Source: Diphasiastrum complanatum (taxonomy: Eukaryota; Streptophyta; Lycopodiopsida; Lycopodiales; Lycopodiaceae). Taken from it: 64,000 bases of DNA. The position numbers and the translations under genes are program-made. This document shows, piece after piece, positions 1 through 12,700 of this stretch (position 1 is its first letter; each line of letters begins with the position of its first letter). A model generated the notes under the pieces. That model did no database searches, had not been told where the DNA came from, and saw nothing but the letters and a program-made list of their open reading frames with translations. Location of the stretch: NCBI GenBank assembly GCA_029204225.1, contig CM055099.1, positions 44,969,489-45,033,488 of the forward strand. Direction: 5' to 3'.

Positions 1-608
1 TGTAATAAGGCAGGCAGCCTTCACTATCAGTCTCGAAAAAACTAATTTTAATACGTGACAAAACAGAAAAAAAAGGAAGATGGACTGAATATCATAGAAG
101 GAAGATGTGCTAGAGATTGTCATGACACCTATCAAGAGACATTGAGACGATTATTAGTAGTATAGAGTGGAAACAACCAATGTCACGTCCAAAGTTGTCT
201 CACATTGAGGTCCTCACAAGTGACGTGTTTGTTTACATTGAATCCATTGAAATTTTTTAGAGACAAAATGCAATTAATATTACATGGCACACAATGTGCT
301 ACATAAACGGTGAACCTATGGGGAGAATGAAAACTCACAAAACTTGCAATAAATTTACTCGTAGATTGTCAAAACCCAAAAAATTGGAAAGATCTAGAGT
401 ACAAAACACTGTAGCAACACAAGGATGTAGCAGCTAATGGACGTTTCAGACAAGTGTGACCACTAAATATTCAAATAGCATAAGTATTAAGAGATAACTG
501 CCAGGACAATCATCCAACATTCAGACTCTCTTCAGAAAATAGCCATTATACATATGAACATTTAGATAAATTCTGAAGAAACAGCTAAGATATTGGCTGT
601 ATTGTCAC

Positions 609-773
609 CTTGAAGGAGCATCGCACGGAGCAAACTATAAGCTCCATCAGAGTTCCTTGAGCGTGCATATGCTTTTATTAACGTATTGTAGCTTGATAAA
701 TTGAGCATTTTCCTCATTTCCATCTCGTTAAATATCTGCTTGCATGCTTCCACATCACCAACATTTGCATATG
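609..773 (-). CDS. PPR gene, exon with two further PPR motifs (last one in window)
   Basis: The exon follows a TTGCAG acceptor, and its first two bases complete the codon split from the exon ending at 4553, giving [20 protein letters not shown]. It continues through [21 protein letters not shown] and stops before a GTGACA donor at 608. The gene therefore continues left of the window. The intron between this exon and the previous one is 3.8 kb. Confidence 0.8.
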
Positions 774-3700
774 CTGCAATTCAGGCAAAAACTTCATGTC
801 TTAGCAAACATTTCAAATGAAACAACTTACTATAGCCTACTAAAACCATCAATCAAACTCAAATATAAGGTTTTAGGAAATTTTTGAGAGAGTGTGCACA
901 CTGCTTGCTGGGAATAGAAAACTTCTGCTGTAAAAAAAGTACAAAAGTCCACAAGCAGAATTTAATATATCTCTCTATCACAATTAACCTGATGTGTCTT
1001 TTAACAGGAATTTATGATCCTATCAAGTTAAGAGAATAATGCTAAAACCAATTTGAGCTACACGGATTTGAAATCGAGACATACAAGAAATGAGGTGGAT
1101 GTTTTGTTATGATCCTATCAAGTTAACAGAACAAGAGAATAATGCTAAAACCAATTTGAGCTACACGGATTTGAAGTAGAGATATACAAGAAATAAGGTG
1201 GCTAAGATTCTGATGTTAGGGTGGTCACATGCCAATCCTGATAAGAGGAAACTCAAATATCTTCTCGAGCACAACATATTACTCTCAAGACCCCTAGTAT
1301 GTACAATACAGACTGATCTATTGTTGATCATAACTTGTGGTCCTTAATTGTTGCATTTGTCATTCACTGTCAGAATCTGATTAAAGCATCAGTGACTCTT
1401 CCTCTTCTTCGTCATCTTCCCAACCGGATGAGAGCTACCCGTTGCTCAAACTTGGCGCCGAGCTTTAGAGAGGAGAATCAGAGGACCAATGGGGAGAGGA
1501 TAACGAGAGGTTGCATGCCTTTCCACAGAATTCTTAAAGCCTGCCACTTTTGTCGCACACAAAGATGGGCTTTCACACTAGATCTGCATATGATTGCATG
1601 AGGAAGAGAATTGGAAAGAGACAACTTCTTAAGCCTTTTACTGAAGAGATCATACTTTCTCTAAAGCTTGAGGCATTACCTGTTGCAGATTCAACTGCAG
1701 ATGTAAGTAAATTCTCGTAGTAAGAGAAATACTTACTTTCAGGGGGTTTGAAGCCAGGACATCAAGGAGAAAGATGAAAATGAAGGTCTGCGCATGGATC
1801 ACTGCTAGAAAGAGAGGACATTAGACTGCAAGTACATCAGCAAATCATACACCTTGCCAGAAATTCCCATTCCCATTGCAGCTAGGAGAGTTCCATGGCC
1901 CATGCACACATTCCAACACTCAGTCTTTCCTTCAGTCAATTTGTTCTCCGATTATAGTTTCAGGACACCATCTCACAGGAGTCTGGGGCATTGTGTCACA
2001 ACCACCACCATTTTCTTCTCGGTTTTTACCTTCTGAGACAATCAAATATAACAGATGATATGACGAAGAGTGTAGAATTACGTATATGCAAATCGTAGGT
2101 GCAAAAAAACGTGTTTGTACACTCAAACAAAAATTTCAAAACATTTTATTGAATGAATTTGAAACTGCCCATTTTTGTGGAAGACAAGGGGAGAGGGGGC
2201 CTGCTTTCTTTTCTTGCAAAAAAAATTTCTGCCGTGAGTTCAATTTCAACCAGTACAAATAACAACCTTCAATTCATAGATAATCTATTATGCCATTTGA
2301 GTCATACGCTTTTCACATAGTAAAGCCTGTGGTCTGTGACTTCTGATTTATCCCAACTCTCAGCTTCTTATCTTCTTGGACTGTTTTTGTCCAGGGACCA
2401 GTGCAGTTAGCAGTGTAATTTGACATTTTCCAGAATTGTAGGAGCTTTTAGGCATATTAACAAAAAACTTTAACAAGTTTTGGAAATGTAAAATTGATTC
2501 AAACGTTTGACCCCTGAGCCTGGATAAGAATTTTGGAAACCGTTGACCATATGTCATGTCTCGTCCTCACCTAGGTTGAGGACGAGCAGGCTAGCCTCAT
2601 TGCTACATACGGTGAAGGTGGCATGTTAGGGCCTAGGGCTTACGCTGCACGAGGTTTCAGGCCATTGTCTTCAGGCCCACATCCAACTGAATTGCCCATC
2701 TGGAGTGGAACCGGGACCCTCAAGTAGCAGGCAGGTAGAATTAAAGCCTTCTTCAGAGCCCTCTAGGTCATTTGGGGTGGGCAGGGTCCCTCCAGTGGCA
2801 GGCATGCAACAACAGTAGGGGCATTCAATACCGTATCTGAAGATTTGAGATAGCCATCTCTAACTGCCACAAATTCCATTGCCGGTCCATGGCCCTTCAA
2901 GTCCCTTGTAGACCTTTCCATGCCTACGACACCATCTTCTACATGAGATGTTTCGTTAGCACAATGCACTCATTCACCTCGTAAGAAGATCAAAAATATG
3001 TCGCCTAATGTTATGGATGTTTTGCCTGAGAGATGATCATGACGGGATTCCATCACTTCAAAGCTGCATGTCACAAACTTTTTTGCCAGCAATGTGATCA
3101 AAATTTAGATTTCAAGGGAGGTTCCCTTGTGCCCTTAGACATCAAGATAAGCATAATAGAATTCTACCTAAGCCTGTTGTTCTACAAGTACGAGCTTCAC
3201 GTCACTTCAAATGTCCAACTCTAGCCTCGATGGCTCCAACAGTCAGCATTACATCTTACTTTTGAGTTTTACATTGATTCTCTTATGAGCCTTATGAGGT
3301 TTTCTTGTTATTTATGTAAGTAGTTGGACTGATATATTTGTATATAGCGCTTAATGATTTTTATTGCATCCCTTTTATCAGTTGCTAAAACAGTAGACAG
3401 CTTACTTTATGAAAACCAAGGACTTTTGCATTTTGGAAACATTTTTATGCTCCCATAGTTACGTACACACTTGAAATGTACTCATCGGTCGTATGTGCCT
3501 ATCACACTTGAGAAAGGACATTAATAAAGCTCTCCCTCTCTCTCTCTCTCTCATGCAAGCTTGCTGGCATCATGTCTGTGCGGGCAGCTCTCCACGTGCG
3601 GCAACCTGCCACCATCGCCTTATGCTGATCATATCTTGCCTGCCTCCAACCACCATTGCTCTGTCCTTTTTCTACTATGCCTCATCACAAGGGAGTTGGG

Positions 3701-6700
3701 TGCCCTGCTCCTCCACCATCTTCAGATTCTAGCACCGTTGCCTCAAATTCAGTGTCTTTTTCACAACCAGCTTCTCCTTCTACACTACCTGTTGCAGTTC
3801 CTATCTCCTCATCATATCCTATTCTTCGTAGACTAATCCAAAAGAATCCTTGTCTTCATCAGTCCGAATCTCTCTTCTTCATGAAGATCAAGTTAGGCTT
3901 TTCCAGCAAATTGCGATTTTGGGGGTATAGCGATTCATGAATCGTGATTCTTAGAATCGCAATTTGCTGCCCAGAATCGCCAATAATTTTTTTTTTTTAA
4001 ACTTTTCGGAAATGTTTTTGGACCTGAAATGAAGATTTTCAGGTCCAAAAAAATTTCTGAAACGACTGTAATCATAATCGTCTGTTTTTCCCCTCTCTAC
4101 TAATATCCATATTGACTGGGTTTTTTTTTTTTTTTTTAAACAACAACAACGATTCTGAGCGATTCTGGGTTTTTTTTTATAGCGATTCTAGAATCGCGAG
4201 TGCAACTTTATTATATATATATATTGACGTGACAAGGAGATAGGTGTATTACACAAGCATGCCACCTATCCCTTGGACTAACTTGAATATACATAGAATA
4301 ACGTAACACCAGTTTCTTAAGAGGGGTGTGCTACAAAAAAAATAGGCTGCACTTATAACTAGAATCCCATTGACTTTCGGCTTGGAGTCTCTGATGCTCT
4401 ACTAAAGATTACAACGTTTCTAAAGCATGCTACTAAAAGATTTGGGTATTGACAGAAACAATGTTATGACTTAATGATCAAGACACAGGACCAAGTCTCA
4501 ACAGCCTATTGAAGCTCCTGCAGCACTTAGACACATTAATGGTGTCAAATACCATCAATCAGAGAGTTGAAAGTAAATTCAGATGGGGAGACTGCAGAGG
4601 CAATCATGGCATTCCACGTTTGCCGTACTGAATCCATCAGGCCTGCTCTTCCATAACAGCGAATGGCAGCACTGGAGAAGATAACAACAATCTGGAGTTA
4701 CAAAATTGATACTAATGTTGACATCATTAAACAAAAAACAAAAATCAGCTGAGCAGCAAATGAACAGAATGTGCTCTCGCCTGTATGAGCGCTCATCTGC
4801 ATTTATTGCTAACTTTTTCATTTCTTGCATAAGCAAAGATACTCCTTCAGGATTTTGTTCAGACTTTCACGTCAACACAAACACGAACAAGGAATGGTCA
4901 GGTTATTTGAAAAGCTGAAAATAGGAATATGCTGAAAAGCAGACATACTCATTGCACTTTCTAATTCTTAAGCAGCATATGTGCTCCTATTCAGTGTCTT
5001 GCAAATACCATATATTGTCGGATGAGGAAAAGTGTAAACATCAATTTAAGCAGCGCTACAAAACACGAAAGACAATGTCAGCAATCTGCCCAGGAAATTT
5101 ATGTTCGATGAAATACCTCTAGCAAAATATTGTAGATCACTACATCTGGCTTCAATCCCAGTGTAAGCATTTCCTGCCATAAATATACTGGTTAACCACT
5201 GCAATTAGAACAGGCTTCAAAATCTACTCTAAAGCTGCCTGAAATCTACCCTTCAGTATAAGCCAAAGCAACTGTATTACACTGCATGCCAAGCACAGGG
5301 AATTAAAAACTTGCATAAGGGATGTGGTGGCCAGTGGGTAGCATACAGAAAGTAAAGCAAAAGCATGTTTGCGCTGATTTGAGGCACAGTAGCTTTGGAT
5401 AAGCTTAGCAATAATATGTGGTGTTACAGCAAGTTCATTTCCTCGAGCAAGTGCATCTTCTACTATTGTATGCGCTGCAGTCAAAGATCCTGCATCCAGG
5501 CATACCTGCAATGGCAAACACTTTGCACTTACATTTATGACAAAAGTACAGATTATAGCACTACAGCATCCTCCAAAAGGTTGTCTTTTTCAAGCTCAAC
5601 CAATAATGCAACCTTCAGAGAATCTGCTAGAGGAGAAAATGAGGAAAAATCATAAGAAGTTCAGTCAAAACAATCAGGAGTACAGTTCTGAACAAAGAAA
5701 ATATAAGGAGCAAAATGCATAATGTCTGTGAATTTAATCTTCTTTAAGCACAATGTACGTCTGTCCTACCACAAACTGCCAGCAGATACTGCTATCATCG
5801 AGAAGGAGAAGCTTTTGCAGAACTTTGGCAATGAGGTCAGTTTCTGGATCTAAACTGTTTTCATGTTGACGATACACTTCACCTCATACTACACAAAGGT
5901 TCATGAGAACCTCGACCCAGACTAGAGAGGCACAACAACTCGTAAATTACCTTCATCACCTATGTTCAAAAGATGCAACTTGAGAAGTCAAAAAACACCC
6001 CACAAGATCACAAAACCCCAATATTACAAACAGTAAATGGTTTTACATTCACAAGATACTAAACCATGTTAAGTTTATAATAATACCAAGAAAGATGAAA
6101 TGCAACCTAATTTCACCCACACAGTTCCAAACCATCGAAATTCGAATTCATTTGTTTAGCTTGGACCTATGCTATAATAAAGCAACTTGCTTCTTACGTT
6201 AAAGATTACTACCTATCTTGTAGCCCCATGTTGTAAATTCTATGTACTTTCAGTGACAATCCAGTCAGGTACATTGTACTTAAGTCAAAATCAAAGCAAC
6301 TCAATGTACACTGATGGACGTTATTTTTTGCTTCCTATAAATAAATAGAGGATCTTGCGGAGATGGCTACCTACATATAGGATGGTGTTCTAGAATCACA
6401 ATAGATAGCCTAGAGAGGTGCTTAGAAGAGGCTATAAATACTCTTCAGATCTAGGCTTATAGAGATTGGATCATTGTGAGTTTATACTGTGAGAAAGTCC
6501 AACACACAAGCTAAGGAGCTTCTTGTCAAGGGTTTCTATTTAGGTTGTACTTTGCTATTCGTTCAATAAAGTCTGATATGATTGTGTGCTTGGTCCAATA
6601 CATCTACGCATTCTCATATTGCTTGATCCGAGTGCTCAATCCGACATCATAGAGCCCTAGATGATCTTGTCTTGTGTGGCAGTGGGAGCTCCCCTAGACA

Positions 6701-9700
6701 TGAGATTTTTTTAGTCCAGTAGATTCTAGAGAATGAACACCCCAACCCCAGTCCACTTGTTTTCATCATCAATCAGATTCTGTACATACAAGTTACAAAT
6801 CACGTGCAAACTTCAAGAAGGGCACACTAAACCTGTAATTACAATGGATCTGATCCAATCATACATGAAGAGCAAGAGAAATTGAACAAATATACATCTA
6901 CTTTGCAATAAAAGGTGGAACTACAAAAAGTAGATATTAAGGGTCCAGGCACCGTTACTTGTAAGAATACCTACAAGTGAAATCAAAGATATTAAGAATG
7001 TTATTTACTTACCTGGTCTTGGAAATTATTTGTTGTATGTTGGTGCTATCACCATCAACACCTTTTTTCCATATTGCTACCAATCTTGATTGTTTTCTTT
7101 GCCCCATCGTTGCACCCCTACATCATTCTTTCAGTTTGTTGTCCCAACCATTATCGTTGGCCCTATAGTGCTCACTTAGTTCAGCCCAGGTTTTGTTTAC
7201 TCGATCCTTGATGCTCTTTGTTTACATTTCATTTTCTTCCCTCTATCCACCATGCCAAACACATGTTCTTTTGCTTCATCTTTCCATGACGACCTCCAAG
7301 TTCAACTCGACGATCATCTTGTCAAAATCATTGGCAATACCTTGATTTTAGAAGGCATCCAAGCCCAAATGACTAGTATGCAAGATCTAATGATGTCTAT
7401 CTCCCTTCACCCTCCTCCACTTCCCACCACCATTAACCCTGCTCCGTCTACATTAGATACTGAATGCCAAAGTCCATCTCATCTTTGAAATGTTGCTCGT
7501 GATTTTTTGTAATAGGGTGTCCTTGTCCATGTATTCTAGTGAACTACATAATTGGTTCTTCCAGCATTAGGTTTTTGATCATTTACAACATGGCCTCGCA
7601 TTCCCAATCAAAGTCTTTTTGGTGCTCCCATTTTACTTGGTGATGAAAAAAAATGACTAAACGTTTATGTATATTTGTGATTAGTATCTTGTTCTTCATA
7701 TGGATGACTTACTTGATCATTTGGGTAAAACAAAAAAAAAATTCCAAAGATAGATATGCATTCTTGCTACCATCGAATTTGTATTATGAATTTTGTGTTT
7801 AATGTTTTGTGTCACAAATGGTCCTCCTACTATTCAAAATGTCGTATTTGATATCTTTAAACCATGACTAGGCCTACATGCTTGTTTATTTTGATGATCT
7901 TTTGGTTGACAGTTCTGATTTGCTCTGTCATATTAACCATTTACAAGTTCCCACCTTCTCATGACACATCAACTTTTTGCTAAGCATTCCAATATACATT
8001 GGTTGTTGGTCAAATCGAATTCTTGGGATTTTCTGTGAGCAATGGTAAAGTTCAAAATGTAGTTCACTAGCCCACACCTATGGATGTCCATGTTGTTTGT
8101 ATGTTTTTAGGCCTTGCTACTAACCTGTAAGCATGTGCCTCATTTTTCTTCTCCACTTCATGCTCTTTTATGTAAGGGTTTTAAGTTTGAGTAGTCTACA
8201 TTATTGTGTCAAGATGCTTTTTCCCATCTTAAACATCTTCTCACTTTCTACTCACAAGAAAGAGCTTTTGGCTATTATCCATGCCCTTACTAAGTGGTGC
8301 CATTATTTTCAGCCTATGCCTTCTAATGTATATATTGACCGTCAGTCAGTCTTCACCATATCTTGAGACTCAAAATAATCTTAGCGATCCTCAATTTCAT
8401 TGGATGCAATTTTTCCAATGTTTCTACCATCAATTGCAATATCGACTTGGGAAGAGTGATGTTGGTGATGATGCCTTATCTCGCTTACCTACCCTTCTTT
8501 GTGACATCACTCCTATTATGCCTAACTATTTTAATGCTTTTCCCATTGGCTGCCCTGATTTTTGATGTTTATTCTAGGGGCTCTATGCATTCCTAGTACT
8601 TTGGCTCTTCACCTAGATGAGTATAAAGTAGAGGTTCAGAGAAACTCGCCCACTACTCTAGAGCAAGCTCTCAAATATGCTCAAATCTATGATGATTCAG
8701 TGGGTAGGAAGAGGGCGAGACAGTAGCCCCTTTCTGAGCAGCCTTCTCAGAAGGACTTTCAATTTAAAAAGAAATTTTTAAAACGAAAGAAAGAAGATAA
8801 AGTAAAAGGTGAAGCTCCTCAGAAACGCCGTTCACTCATACATCCCTTAAAACCAGAAGATTTTGAGAAAGCCAAACAAGAACGTTTGTGCTTTGTGTGC
8901 ATGGGCAAGGGACACACAGTCAGACAGTGTCTCAAGGGGCCTTTCACTAAGAAAGATAAAAAGGATAAAAAACAAGTTCATCTTGTTCAGACCGTAAGTT
9001 TCCCCAGTGACTCGGCAGCTTCCGAGATCAAAGTGTATCATGAAGACCATGAACACTGTTGGCAGCTGACCTCTGCAATGCTAGCAAGACCCTTCAGCTT
9101 TGGGCCGCATGACCTAGTACGAAAGTTGGTAACCAGTCAGTTAGAGTTATGGTTGATGATGGGGCAACCCATAATTTCATCAACTACACCCTGGTTAAAA
9201 AACTTAAACTTCCAGAAGTACCTAGTCAGCATAGGTACATAGTTTCACTAGCTAAGGGTGAAGATAAGAAAATTTGGGAAACTATGGTAAGTAACTTAAA
9301 TCTTGGTATTCAGGGGTACCAAGATGAAATAAACTTTCAAATAATGCACCTTGATGAACGGATAGGTAAACTAGCTACTAGCTTACCTATGTATTTTTTC
9401 ATAAACATGAGCCTTTCGAAATATGTGTGAATTCTATACTGTTTTGTCATAATTACATCTGGAAATTATCATGTCCGTATTGAAAAATGGATCAGTGTTT
9501 TCAACTAGTTTTGCTATTTTGGTTATATTTGTATATTTGGCAATTGAGGCAAATTTTCATATTAGACTTAAAGTTTGATTTTTCAAAGTTATATTAGTCT
9601 TAAAGCATTTGAATAATCACTTTTTGAAAGTGTGGAAAAGTGTAGTACATGATTTTGAGAGATTCAAACTTGAATGTTGGAGACATTGAATCTAGTCCAC

Positions 9701-12700
9701 ATTAATGCTAGGGTTTTTGTTATGGATGGAAAGCAAACTCATTAATGAGTCATGGATCTGTTATATATAGCTGTACACTTGTGGGAAGAGATATATTCGC
9801 TCTCTCTTCTCTCACTTCATGCTTATACATGAGTTCTCTTAGGTTCATCTATCCATTGGTGCACTAAATTTGTGATATCTTGCAATTTTGTGTGTAGAAT
9901 GCTCATTTTATGCTATTTTTGGATCCGCACGTGTGAAATACAATAGCTTACTATTTTTGTACGAACAGTAATTTCATCATATCATATGTTTGATTTTTTA
10001 TCAGGTTCTTATTGAGTTTGCATCTCTTTCAAAAGATGTTGATTTTTTTACATTGGCAACATTGGTAGGATTGATCTCTTTCTAACCAAAGATGAGCAAC
10101 ACATGTCAAACAATCTACCTACTAGCTTGCCTATGTGTCGGGGTACTACCAAGTGGCAAGTGTCAACTATGCATGGAGTTTGCCATGTGTCGACGTTAGG
10201 ATATTTTAGGAGAGCTCTCATGTTTGCTTGTTGATCTATGTACATTTGCTTGAGATTCATAAAGTGACGAGTTTGTTGGGTATTTTTGTGTATATACTTA
10301 GGGCTTTTGAGCTTGTGTGCAACATTTGGTATCATAGACTTGTGTGGGATTTGGCATCATTGGCATCTTCAGTTTGGGTTTGGTGCAAGAGACAGTGGCC
10401 TACTATAGGTGATTTGTTGGCAGATTTGGAGCTGATAAGATAGCAGATTGAAGCCCTATGGTGAATTGTTAATCTTCTGACAGCCTTTGGGCATCTTCTA
10501 GTACTTGGTATGTTTATATTCTTTGCTTTTGTGAAAATCTAGCCCACATAGGATTTGTGAAATTGATTGTAACTTCTTCAATACTCAGTATGTTTTAGAT
10601 CAATAGGCTTTTTGTGGTAGGTCGTTGTTAGGGTAGGGCTTCTTGCCTCTCGATTCATTGATCATCCCTTGCTTTTTGCTAAATGCCAGTTTGAAACCCT
10701 AGTTTAAGGATTTTTGGCGATGCCTCCAAGTCTTAAGGGCATGGACTATAGAAAAGAGTTCCTTTTCATAGGCACTATACCTAGTCTGAGCTGGCTCGAG
10801 TTTTTTACTCTCGAACGCAACTGGTCGTCCACCATGAGTTAGTACAGCACCAACTGCAAAGTCGCTAGCATTTGTTTCGACCACAAATGGCTGATTGGGG
10901 TCGACGACTTTTAAAACTAGTGCTGTAGCTAAGGCTGTTTTGAGAGCATCAAAGCTCTCCTGCTGTGCGGACTCCCAAATGAACTCCTTTCCCTTCCCCT
11001 TAAGAAGATTTGTCATGGGAACTGCTATCTGAGCATATTCCTTGACAAGTCGTCTGTAATATCCCGCCACACCAAGAAAGATCTGAAGTTCCATAATATT
11101 CTGAGGTCTCAGCCAACTGAGTATGGCTTTGTCCTTATTCGGGTCCATCTTAATCCCATCTGCCGAGATAGTGTGACCCAAATAAGCTACTTCTTCAACG
11201 AAGAATTCACACTTGGATTCTTTAGCATAAAGCTTATGCTTTCTAAGCAGTCGAAACACCTTTCTGAGATGTTTTAGATGCTCTTTCCTCGTTTTGCTGT
11301 AGACGAGGATGTCATCCAAAAATACGACTACAAACTTACCCAAGTATGGTCTAAGGACACTGTTCATCAGGGTCATAAAGGTAGCTGGAGCATTTGTGAG
11401 CCCAAATGGCATCACCTTAAACTCATAATGACCATGACGAGTCCTCAAGGCTGTTTTCGGGACATCTTCCGACTTTATACGGACTTGATGATATCCCGAT
11501 CTGGGGTCTATTTTATTGAAAAACTTAGCCCCGTCGAGTTGATCAAACAACTCGTCTGCCCGAGGCATAGGGTAGAGCTTCGTACTGCAGACCATAGGAC
11601 TGTTGGGAACATCATGCTCCCCATGCAACTGGATCTCTTGGCCTTTATGCTGAAAGCTGAGGGTGTTCTCCTGATAATTTCTGTGGAGGGAAGGTCCTAA
11701 ACTGTAGAGCCAATCTCTCTCGAGAACAATGTCTGTGCGATCCAGGTGCATTATCTCATTTATGCACTGGACCAAGTGTCCCAGTGAGCATATGACATGT
11801 GTCATGTTGGTCAGTCCAGCAGACTCTCATGGGACCCAGTATCCCCTTAGCCATCCTAGAATTGATATTTATTTTACAATTTACAGTTGTCTCCACAGGT
11901 TGGTGACTTAGCCATTTACGATTCAATAATTACAACTTATAATTTACATTACGCAAAGGGATTCAAAGCACATGTGACACATGTCCACTTTGAGTACAAG
12001 GAAGGCCAACCAGGATATAAGACACATGTCCATTGGCAATGTGGAATGGGCGAATGTGAAGAAGACCTGGGAACTTAGTACAAGAACACTTACTATTAGC
12101 ATAGACAGTACAAGATTGGATAAGAGTGGCCATACTAGATTTCATACAAGGCTAGTAAAACTAAGTTTCAAATCTGGAAAATGCTTTTTGAAAACCATAG
12201 TGACTACGATCGTGAGAGTACGGGCATTAGATAAGAGTTTAGCGAGATATATTGGATTAGGGACTTGTCCATTACTGTTTTCTCCCAGGCTTCCCAGGCT
12301 CTATCAAGTTCATTTTCAGGTAGAAATTCTCTTAGGAAGGCTTCTTCAAAGGCCTTCCATGACCGAGGAGTCTGCCCAGTCTCCTGGACATTTAACCACC
12401 ACTTATAGGCCATGGGCCCTAGGGAAAGATTGGCCTCAATAGCTTGCAATGGTCAGGGGTCTGTTTAAGAGCATGAATGTTCTTCCATTTGCTAAGGAAG
12501 GTTTGTAGAATATCTGCGTTTCTATCCTTCTCTTCCCCAATAAAAGTAGGAGGCTTTAAGTCTTTAAAGACACTGGGGTGAGACCGCATAGGCTCACCCG
12601 AAACTGATGGAAGTGGAGAAGGGGACAACTGAGAAGTGGAGGGAAGGCTTCCTTTCGCGGAACTCAAAATTGAGCCTTTGAGTTCAGCGAACGAGTCGTC

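Noticed and set aside
1335-1601. 88-codon frame as a host exon
   Set aside because: No motif, no matching phase with the PPR exons, and it is on the strand opposite to the gene.
11278-11700. 140-codon plus-strand frame
   Set aside because: Antisense shadow of gypsy RT on the minus strand.
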